Source: Caprella mutica
Taxonomy: Eukaryota > Arthropoda > Malacostraca > Amphipoda > Caprellidae
Assembly: GCA_947561585.1 (NCBI GenBank)
Contig: CANNZV010001588.1
Coordinates: 79,065-143,064, forward strand
Direction: 5' to 3'
DNA: 64,000 nt
Part shown: positions 11,301 through 23,300 of the stretch, in pieces
Position numbering within the stretch: position 1 is the stretch's first letter
Layout of the letters: every line of letters starts with the position of its first letter
Notes under the pieces: generated by a model
Database searches by the model: none
What the model was told of the DNA's origin: nothing
The model's input: the letters and a program-made list of their open reading frames with translations, nothing else
Program-made: the position numbers and the translations under genes

Positions 11301-14300
11301 GGTGTAGCAGTTACTTTTCTTTTTTACTGTTATGTTTCTGAACTTGTCTTCTCCTAAATTTTCTCAGTGGTTGCCCAAGAATATAGATCATCTGTAACTG
11401 AAGAGTATGTATTGGAGGGTAATTCAGCTATTTTCAAATGCACCATTCCTTCGTTTGTTGCTGATTTTGTAAAGATAACGGGATGGCTGGAGGAAACTTC
11501 TGGCTTGGAATATATCAAAATGGATAGATATGGTGAAATAAATCTCTTTAATATACCTGAAAGTTCTATAGAAGGGGGTTGGATTTAGGATAGGCAACTG
11601 TATTGCAGAGTCAAGTTTCTGCGGTTCATCTTTTTCTAGATTATCAAATTCATATTACTAAATTTGATTGTTTTTGCAAATTTCTAGTTGTTGCTCAAGA
11701 ATATCGAGTTGTGGTGTACGAAGCCAGTGTATTGCTGGGAAATTCTGCGATCCTCAAATGCGAAATTCCTAGTTTCGTTGCTGATTTTGTTAGGGTATCC
11801 AGTTGGAATGAAGAGAAATTGGGTGTTGACTACTATCCTTCTGATAAAATCGGTAATTTTTCCTTTTAATTCCTAATTTATCATTAATTCTTGGGTTACG
11901 GTGCATAGCATTTCTATTATCATTTCTTCAGCTTTTTTCTTCTTTTTCTCTCGTCATCTCTAGTTGTGGCTCAGAACTACAGAACTAATGTCTTGGAGGC
12001 CAGTGTTCTTTCTGGTAACGCCGTCATTTTCAAATGTGAAATCCCTAGTTATGTTGCGGATTTTGTCCATGTAACTGAGTGGGTGGAAGAGACTTCTGAT
12101 ATTCATTATTATCACAGCAACCAATTTGGTAATAAGCTTCTCTGGCATATTTCATTAGGTTAAATTGGGAGTGCTCAACGGAAATATTCTAACTTAGTTT
12201 TCCTCTATTTGAATTATATTCATTTCTATTTGATTTTTCAAAACCAGTCTTGTATCTTGATTTTCTTTTTCGTTAAATCGTAGTAGTTCATATCGATATT
12301 TTTACAAAATTGTTATTACAGTTGTCTCCCAGAGTTATCGGGCGAATGTTATGGAATCAACCGTTCTCACTGGAAATTCTGCCATCTTCAAATGCGAAAT
12401 TCCTAGTTTCATTGCCGATTTTGTTCAAGTTACCGGGTGGCAAGAAGAAAATTCTCAAGAGAATTACTTTCCAACTGACGTTATTGGTACACATGGGGAC
12501 TATTTTATTGTTGACATTAGTGGGAATGGTTCGCTAAGTTTACGCTATCTTTTACCTTTTAGTTAATCGTTTTCCTCTGTCTATTTATTACCTTGCAGTT
12601 GTTTCTCAAGACTACCGCACTAACGTTTTCGAAGTTAGTGTTCTGAGAGGCAACGCTGCTATCCTTAAGTGCGAGATTCCAAGCTTTGTTGCTGATTTCG
12701 TTCATATCATTGGCTGGCTCGAAGAAACATCTAAGAATGAATATATCCACGCTTCGAGCTATGGTATTTTCTTGATTTCACCAATAAATAGGGTCAAAAG
12801 TCTCATTTGGGATGTCTTCCTTTCGGTAGAATTTTAGCTTTTCATATTTTGGCTTCTTCGTTGATATTCCTCGCTGAGTTCTCTAAGTTGTTCATATTTA
12901 TTATCTTTCCGCTGTTTGTAGGTCGTCTCTATCAATTTTCCCCTCTATTTTTACTTCTAATTTGATTTAGTGTTCAACTTACTCCTCTTTTGCATTGCAG
13001 TTGTGTCTCAGAATTACCTCAGTCAAGTTATGGACGAGAGTGTTCTCTCTGGCAATTCGGCTACTTTCAAATGTCAGATTCCTTCTTTTGTCGCCGATTT
13101 CGTTACTGTGCAGAGTTGGCAAGATGAGAAAGAAATGCATTATACGCGATCTTCAAACTACGGTGCTTTGATTTTTCTAATTCACTTTTTTTCGAGTGGA
13201 TAGTTTTCTTTTACTTCATCCGTAACAAACGATTTGTTTTATTCTAACCAACAAGTTTCTCCAGTTCGTTTTGTTTTGTAGTCTGTGTGCTGATGGTCGG
13301 TTGTTCAATCCTCTTTGTTCCTTTCTATTTTTTTCTTTTCTTACATTTTGATAGGGTAGAATAGGTGTAATTTAGGCCATTCATAGCTCCTCTTCTTCTG
13401 CTACCTTTCTTTCTGTTTTCATTTCATTCATTCAGAGAAGTTAGGGTGGGGAGGGTTTGGGTCAGTGATAGATAGGATCATCCTCTTCATTCATCTCATC
13501 CTTCCTTTCGCTCTAAAACATTTTAATTTCGAGAATAGGAGAAGAATAGGGGGGAATTTAGGTTAAACTAAATAAGTAAATAATAATCATAACTTCAAAA
13601 ACTTTCACACAAAAATATAACGAAATTTATTTTCTTTGGAGAATATTTCTATAGATTCAGTGACCGTGTTTTTGTGTGCTTTATGTGATGTTTTTGAATT
13701 TATGATTATATTCCAACATATTTTGTAATTGAAATCAAATAAGATTGGACATCAATAATTTAACCTTGACTGTTCCACAAAATTTAGTTCTCAAATTTTC
13801 AAAGCTCAATCTTTTTAGATTTTAGTTGACAATATCTGTTGCGTGTGAAATATTGAAATAATCTATTGAAATATTCAAAACAAACCATTTCTACCTTGCC
13901 TGCATATGGAGAGTATAAATTTACTATCTTCAAAATTATTCTTGTGAAGTTAAATAATACAGCTATGAGTATGCAGAGCATGGACCAGAATTTTTTTGTT
14001 TTATTAATAGCTATGGTAGTAATCCCTGGTGTCTAACTTGTTTTCACTCTCCACTCCGTGGCTACAGACCCTTCTAGCAAGTACCTCGTGCTGCCCTCTG
14101 GTGAACTCCACATTGCCAACGTGTCTGCTGAAGATGGTAACAAGAGCTTCAGGTGCCGCACTCAGCACCGTCTCACAGAGGACACCAAACTCAGTGCCAC
14201 GGCTGGAAGACTCGTCATCTCAAGTAAGAGACCAAACAGTCGCACTGATGGAGGTAGAACTGATGGTGCTTATTGAAATAGAGGTGTTAATAAAGAAACA

Positions 14301-17300
14301 ATAACATTCCTCTATCAGTACTCTTAAAGTACAGAAAGTTTGCAATATCCCTATCAATTTGGTATATATGCCTCAGTTCTCTCTCCATTTTTTCATTTTA
14401 GATAATAAATATTGAGAATACTGATGAATATTGAAATAAATGAAATATTGAGATATTATTCAAAGCAGAGACAACCTTAGAAAAACTATGAAGCACAGAT
14501 CTAATGTAACTTTGACATCTTTCGCTAAATGTATGTGTTTCCTAGTGTCTTTGGTTGCCTTCGTTTTTATCTATTTTCCTGCCTTTCTCTCTGTCGACAC
14601 TTTTCTCACTTCTTTAACAAGAAACACTCACTGACAAGACTCTCTCTAGCGTAGTTGTGAATGGTCTTAATAGTTAGCTATACTCTCTTGTGTCTTTTGT
14701 AGAATGAACAGAGAATTGTCTAGGAAATCAGTAAGTGAAATTAGTACGAAGAAGATCTTAATAATTTGAACTAGCTATTATGTTTCTTTAGTTTCAGTAA
14801 TTTTATATCTTAGCATTGACATGACATGTGTACATGACAGCACAACTGATTATCACTGAGACTCTAGGGACTGATTGTATGGTCGAAGTTCCTCTTTTGC
14901 TTATTTGGTAAATTGAGACAGTTATTAACTGATCAAATTACTTGTTCCGCTGAGAATTTCATGAGCCAGGTTAAATGAGTCAGTAGAGACAGCTCAGGGC
15001 TGAGGCAGTGTTGAGACAGCAACGGTGAGTACCTACCTACCTTATAGTTATTTATGATTAATTTAGTAAAAAGTGACGTCATGTGGTATATCAGTTTGTA
15101 CCTATTTGCTACATCGCGGAATTTATTATTGCGTTCGCTTCTGTTGTTTCTCCGTACAACCATGTATGAGTAGCTACACTCTTATCGTACAGTAGGTACA
15201 CTCTTTCCTGAAGCAGTTCTTTCTTATAATTGCCGTAGTTCTCACTCACTTGCGTTCCAAACCTTAGGTTCGGTTGCGTCTTCAGCCCCTAAAATGGCTT
15301 CTGATGTTAGCACTCAGTTCATCAAAAAGGAAGGACAGAAGGATTTAAGCTTGTTTTGCGAGGCTCAAGCCGCCCCAGCCCCTTCTTTTAGGTCTTGAAA
15401 TCCACTTAAATAGTACAGTATATTAACTTACAATATTTCCTGCCTACCATATTCACCTTTGAAGTTTAAAATATGATTCGGCGACATCACAGTCCTCTAT
15501 TATTCCAGTAAGCATGTTTTGAATCTATCTGTTGCTCACAAATCTACTACACATTTACACATCTTCATGCTTCCTGTAAGTCTTTAGAAAATATTCTAAT
15601 TCTTTCAAAGATTCCATGGGTTCTTCTGCTCCCAAGTTATCTTCACAATTCCGAACGCAATCTTTAGACTCTGCAGCTCTCACTGACATTACCCTCCAAT
15701 GTCAGGCGCAAAGCAGTCCTCCTCCTAAATTCAGGTAGACACATATGGGACGCTACTTCATTTTATGTGTACAGCAAATTCTAACCGCATGGTTATGCAA
15801 TTGCATGTTAATATGCATTTCGTGACAAGTTGCGTTTAAATATATCGGTCTTTAATTGAAGTGAAATTGACAGTATCTATTTATTGGCTTACTGTAATTG
15901 CATGGTTTATTGGAAACCTGAATGATAAATAACTAAATAATAATTTGTAAAAGATGTCTTATTATTGTTGATTTAAAAGACATCTACTAATCTTTGTTTA
16001 TTCCTGGCTCTAAACAAGATAAGATATTCTATCAAGATATATCTAAAAAAAAGTGTTCCTAACAAGAAATGACAGCGGTTGCTAAACGTACAAGCGTCAT
16101 CTTTTCCCAAAAATACCTTTCTTTTACATCTTAACACCATATGTTGTTTCGAATAAAGGTAACTGGTGTTACATTCCTTCAAATCTTAACTACCTTAGGT
16201 TCTGTTGTATCTTCTACTCCGAAAATGGCCTCAGACGTCAGCACCCAAACTATCCAAAAAGTAGGCAACCAGGATCTCGCTTTGTTTTGTCAGGCTCAGG
16301 CTTCTCCACCTCCACTCTTCAGGTCAAGATAATATTAAAGTTAAACTTTCCATCTCGTTATCAATTAGTTGTTTGATCTGAGGGAATTTTTTTTTTCATT
16401 TGTTAATTTGATAAACGGAACATAAATTGACAATTCTTCACACTCAAGTTATCACACGAATTACATAACTAGCACGGATAAACATATTGAAACATGATGT
16501 TTTCGATAGATTCTGTTGGTTCTTCTGCTCCCAAGTTGGCGTCACAAATTCGAACTCAGTTCTTAGACTTCAAAGCCAGTCACGATATTACTCTGCTTTG
16601 CCAAGCTCAAGGCAGTCCCTCTCCAACCTTTGGGTAATCCTCGTCAGATATATTTATCTAAATATATGGCTTATTTTAATAGCTTATCAACTTAACTATT
16701 TGAGTTATTTATGTTCAATAGCTGTAGTGATACAGAAATGACTAGCGCAATTATCTCACTTTTGCTTATACTTACTCTCAGACTTATTAAAAACTTCCAA
16801 TCTTTATTATTATTAGTTTAGTTCATTTAAATGTCCTTAGCTTCCGTTGGATCAAGTGCACCTAGACTACCCACACTAAGTCGTACCCAAAGCTTGACAT
16901 ATGCTGCTTCTGAAGATATAGCTTTGATCTGCCAAGCTCAGTCTAGTCCCGCTCCTGATTTCAGGTAGTTCAATTTATGCTAGAGTCTAGAACGATATGA
17001 TCTGCAAAGGTTAACAGCTTAACACATCAGATTTATCTTTTGACTATTTGTTAGCACACTTATTATTCTTCATACGGTAGACATCCTCTCAAGTCCATTG
17101 GGTGGTTACTATTTTACTCTTAAACTGTCATCTGAAACTGTTCTATTTTGTGAATGTTAGGCAGTCACGGCTCTTCAGTGCCTCACTTGCCGAGTAGAAG
17201 CAAAGGCTCAATAATTGACGCTAAGGCCATGGAAGCCACGACTTTGCTTTGTCAGGCACAGGGTTCACCTGCTCCATCCTTCAGGTGTAGTGTTTGATGC

Positions 17301-20300
17301 TCTTATAAGGTTCATTAAATATCTTTCTCAGTTTATAGTGTTAAGTTATTCAACAGCAGTTCTATGGTTGTTGGCTTATCTCGAATCTTGGCTACGCTTC
17401 ATGACAACACTTATACTTTCTAAGCCTCGCAGTAAATTTCTAATTTTACTGTTGCCTATTATAAAAGAAATTGTAAAAACCACATAGGTAGTGTTGGAGC
17501 TACAGCCCCTCGGTTGCCCTCTCTAGATTCTTCCCATTCTTTTACTGTCACGGAGGCCGTTAGTACATCTTTGCTATGCCAGGCCCAAGCTAATCCATCA
17601 CCGACTACAAGGTATCAATTCTATTTAATCGAACGCTATAATCGAGAATTGCATCCATTGTGTCACTTATTCTGTTTCAAGTTTTATTTCTTTTAATAGT
17701 TAGCTACACCTTAAAACATTTTTCCTGCTACATTTCCTAAAAATGACTATTATATATTTACATTAGTATTCTTACACATCTACTATTTAAAATAGCTACA
17801 TTGAATAGTTGTGAATTTTTGCTGATATATGTTCAGATCCTGTTGTAAAATCCTCACCCGAGTTACCTGCTGAAGGGAAAATAATAAATACAGTTACTGA
17901 AGGTGGATCTTTCGCTCTTATTTGCAATGCTCAGGGATCTCCGGCACCCCAACATAGGTAACAGCTTCAATCATTAGATTTCTTATTACTGTATGCAGAC
18001 GAAGACCCTCCTTACAATACTATCCATTATTCTTCCCTATGATATCCTTTCTCACTTCTATCGCCTTTAACTCTCCTGTATTGCAATGTCAGACCCAATA
18101 GTCAAGTCCTCACCACAACTGCCGGCAGAAAGTAAAACAGTCAACAAGGTTACTGAGGGAGGATCATTTTCACTCTTGTGTAATGGTCAGGGTTCTCCCG
18201 CTCCTTATCATAGGTACTGTCTATTACTTCTCGCTCATTCATAATTTGCATCCGATGCCATTCTCCTATTGATGCTAATAATTACGTTCGGCACATGTTC
18301 CAATTTGTCTGAAACCATTCTAAACAATATACAGCGACAACTTTTTTCAATATTTCCTTATAACAAAATAGTTCTAAAGTTAAGTATAACTTATCCAGAC
18401 CCAGTTGGTACTAGCTCTCCAGACTTACCTACCAAGGAAAAGTTTGAAACAATGGATGGTGTAGAGAGCTCCTCTATCGCTATTATGTGCAGTGCACAAG
18501 CTTCTCCTCCTCCTCAATACAGGTGAAGTAGGCTAATGGTCTCAAGGTGTATCTTCGTAGATTCCCTTTTCAGCGTTTACATCTAGCTACTGCATGGAAA
18601 TAATCATGTAGGCCAGAACTTTTGTCTGACACTACCTTTCTTCTCTTTTTTCCATCTTATGTTCCTTAATTCTGTTAAGTAATAAGTTTCGAACTTATTC
18701 AATTGAAATGGTAGGTCCAGTTGGGACCACGTCACCTGATTTGCCTCTTAAGGAGAAATACCAGATGGTTGGCGGTAGAATTGACAACAATATTGCTTTG
18801 ATGTGTAATGCACAGGCATCACCACCTCCAAATTACAGGTAAGAAAAACTAAAACTAAGTAAATCCTACCTATCAAAACAAACGGTCTGCCAGAGCTTGT
18901 AGAACAGTGAATGACTTAAAACACATCTTATGATGTCTTACGAATGTTACCACAAACTCAAACAACATGATATGCTCAATGACTCTAGACCCTGTCGGTT
19001 CGACGTCTCCCGATGTCCCAAGAAAACAAGAACTACAATTAATGGACGGAAAATCTTCCGATAATTTGGCTTTGTTATGTAGTGCTCAAGCTTCACCGCC
19101 ACCTAAATATAGGTGAGTTAACTTCGATCTTTTTTGTAAAGACCTCCCTGACAATTGTTCATTCATTTAAATCTACTTCAAGTTTATTCTTCTAATTTAA
19201 TCTCGTTTCTCAACTTCTTGAGTGTACGAGGTAGGTAGGTAATGTAGCTAAATTCACTCTAGGTCCTGTTGGTACCACTTCTCCTGATGTTCCAAGAGAG
19301 CAAGAATATAAGCTCATGGATGGGAGAGTGTCAGATAATTTATCGTTGTTATGTAGTGCCCAAGCTTCTCCACCTCCTAAGTATATGTAAGTTTTAGAGG
19401 TTCTGGCATGCTCGGTTTCTAATTCTATAAGTTTTACCGCCTCACTATTAGTCTATTACACTTCTTATCATGTACTCATACTAAAATAGTTATTTTCTTT
19501 CAAAGAAAACTCAATGGTCGATTTCAGTATTCATATTTAATATTCGATCCGCTTGTTAGATCCAGTAATCTGGTCTCCACCTGAGCTTCCAACTGAAGTA
19601 AGGGCTTCAAATACAGTACAGATGCAAGGTACCATAGCTCTCTTCTGTTCTGCTCAGAGTTCTCCCCCTCCATTCATGGTGTTAGTATCAACTAGAGTTT
19701 CTTCTTAAGTCAAGGTCGACTATAGAATTATAAGGGTATTCTTTTTCGTATTGATACTTATGTCCAGAAACATTGTCTTCACTCTCCTAACTTGTTTTCT
19801 GTAATATATTCCTTTGCTTTAGAGAATTGTATGTAATATTCTAACAGATCCTCTTGGAAGATCTGCACCCGATCTTCCTAGTCGTGATGAATATATCAAA
19901 ATGGTGATTAGACTAGACAGTACAGCTACAATGATTTGTGCCGCTCAAGCGTACCCTATTCCGAATTACAGGTACACTACTATTACTAATTTCCTCTTTA
20001 ATTTTGCCTGATTTTCAATTCGTGTAAAGATATTTCTATTTCTTATTGCTCATCTAGACCCTATGGGTAGATCAGCTCCTGATCTACCTAGTAAAGAAGA
20101 ACTAGTTAAACTAGATACATCTGTTAGTGAAGCAGCAACGATGATATGCAACGCTCAGGCTTCTCCAGTACCACGGTCATGGTAAGTTCACTAACCAACT
20201 GCATTTGGTTATTTTTATTTTGTATTATCTTAAGATTGGCTTTCTTTTGAGACTTTCGTTGTTGGTGTTATAGATAGCGCTCTGTTGTACTCTAAGGTAA

Positions 20301-23300
20301 AGATACATTGTTCTTCTACTGATCAAAGGAAACTTACCCTTCATATCACACTTCTGCTTAAAGTTTCTTCTGTAATTTGCGTTCACTGAATCACTTACCA
20401 GACCCAATGGGTAGGACTGCCCCTGATTTACCTTTGGAGGATGAATTGAATCAGAAGGGTGTGCAGTTACATCAATCGGTTGCAATGATTTGCAACGTAC
20501 AGGCATCTCCTGCCCCCATGTACAGGTTAGTGTTTTGAGCTCATTGCAAGGTATGGATGGAACTTTTCCTGTGGTCTTATTTCCTGCTGGTTGTGGAGTT
20601 GTTCAGACATCGTTGATTTCAATTGTCCTTGTGATTTTCATTTCTACAAAGGCCATTAGTCTCTTCTGGTTCATCATTGACATCTCTAATTCTTCTTTAG
20701 ATTTTACTTTGTTTGTTATTATCTTGATCCATCAACTGTTGAACAGAACCTCTTGGAAACTCAGCTCCTGATTTACCCACCGAGTCAGAATTGTTGAAGA
20801 AGGAAGTTCAGTCAAGTGAGACTGTAGCAATGGTTTGCTCGGCACAGTCTCACCCTGTCCCACAGTACAGGTCAGTGTTTTTCGGCTACTCTGTCTACCT
20901 CGTCATTCAACGTTATTTTTTGTTTTTGGTATCTCAGCTAATTTGTTAGTATATTCTTACTTGCTTGTTGCTGTTCAGCGGAATTGCTTGTTGTTAGACA
21001 ATCATCATAAATTAGCGATTAGTCATATTACATCTACTTTCAACTTTCTCTAACCTGATATCCCTTTAAACACATCTGGGACAATGTCTACCTTCTAACA
21101 CAATAAACTATACCTCGCCTTGTTTATTGAATAAATAGATCCAATGGGTAGATCTTCTCCTGATATTCCATTGGAAGATGCATTGACTAGGAAAGGAAAG
21201 GGTGTACAGTTACATCAATCTGTGGCAATGATTTGTAATGTACAGGCTTCTCCAGCACCTTGGTACAGGTAAGATCCTTGCTAGATTCGTTGAATGCTGG
21301 TCTCTTCTTGCTAAACATCAGCCATCTAAACTAAATCCTGTACACAGATTCTTTCCGACTGATCCACTGTTATCACTATTTTATTCACCAAGTCCAAACT
21401 AATCTTAGAGTAACTTGTTGAACAGAACCGCATGGAAGGTCTGCCCCAGATGTACCAACGGAATCTGAGTTTACCAGAAAGAAAATAAATGCACATGGCT
21501 CCATTGCTCTAATGTGCTCAGTTCAAGCTAATCCTGTACCGAAACACAGGTACGACCCGCCTAGTTTATATTCTTTGAAGTGTAAGTTTTTCAAGGTCGT
21601 ATTTTCTATTCATAAAATAAATAGTCGGTTGTTTGTTGAAAGTTTCCACCTCTACACTCTACATGCACTTAAAATTTGACTCTTAGAAAGCTATACGTTC
21701 TAATATCAAAACATATGTGATGTTTTTCATTATTGACGTACTATTTGCTTAGATCCACATGGTAGATCAGCCCCTGACATTCCTATAATTGACAAATTGA
21801 GAATGCAGCAATCTTCTGTTGGTCAACAAGTGACTCTAGTTTGTTCTGCTCAGTCGTCACCTCCTCCATCATATAGGTACTATATTATAGTGTTCTTATT
21901 TCAGTATGTAACGATAGACAGGCAATTCTTATTGAATGACTAAGCGAGCCTTCAGGCATCTTCTATTCGAACAATCAGTCAATTATACAGTTTGATAATT
22001 TAAAATAATTTTACTCTATAGATACTCTTAGTCATTCGGCTCCAGACATTCCTACAAACAGTAAGCTTATACTAGAGGAGGCATCAATTCATTCTTCTGT
22101 CACTTTCCGGTGCAATGCTCAGTCTAGTCCTCCTCCTCAATACAGGTGTGTTCAATTATATTAGATGTTTTCAAAATATTATTTGACTGTGGGCGTGGTC
22201 TGTACATTTTCTGACCGAGGACAAATACTCTCTTATCACAAAAAAGAAAACCTTATTACTAGTAAGGTATTCTTTAAAATATCAGATCCCGTTGGTAAGA
22301 GTGGTCCTGAAGTACCGGCAGAGACTCAACTTTCTAAAAAAGTAGTTACCGTTAAGAATTCCTTTGCTCTCCTCTGCAATGTACAAGCTGCTCCTCCTCC
22401 AAATTTCATGTAAGTAACTGACTCCTAACAATACTTGAGGTAACTCATATAGGTAAAAAATGTTTTGTTAGTAGTAATTGGGTTGGGCTTGTGACTGACT
22501 GAGATTTAAAGTGAATCTAATCTTCTATGATCTATCCATTTGAAATCAGCTCGCTATTTTCTAATTCTTTCACTATTGATTCTAAATAACTAATTGATTC
22601 TAAATTGTTAATGATAATGTATGGATTTAGAACCGTTGGGAAATTCTGCTCCTGATGTCTCAGCTGGTGACAAACTCAATCTAAAAGTAGCAGTCGTTGG
22701 TTTGACAACAACTCTTGTGTGTAATGGTCAAGCTTCTCCTTCACCTTCTTACAGGTACGTTAGTTTTTCCTACTGTTTAGTTCAGACACATTAACACTCT
22801 TCATGTAGCACTCTGACAGCTCATTCGGTACCAGTAAGAAGTAGCCATCAAAATTATCTCTGTTCAGATCCTCTTGCTAGATCGTCACCCGATCTACCTG
22901 ATGACGTTGAGACTTTCAGAGAAGATATCGGAGTTGGAGGAGTGGTGGCTATGGTTTGCAATGTTCAGGCTTCTCCGCCGCCAAAATATTGGTCAGTTAT
23001 CGAGAATCTACTATTTCCTATTGTCTCTAATTTTCGAAAAAATAATCATGATAATTTCTTCCAATTTTCGACTGTAATGACTACTTGCTTTAGACAATAC
23101 TCCATAACATCTTCCTTTTGACTGATCATATAGTCCGATTATGGCTGTCCTCTTATTCCTCGCTGATATTCGTCTAAATACTTACTTCACTTCTTCTGCA
23201 TCGCCTCTCCTTTTGTTACTACTATAAACCACACGTTTGTTCATGTAGATCCTCTTGGAAGATCTGCGCCTGACTTGCCTGCTGAGGCTAAAATTATTAA

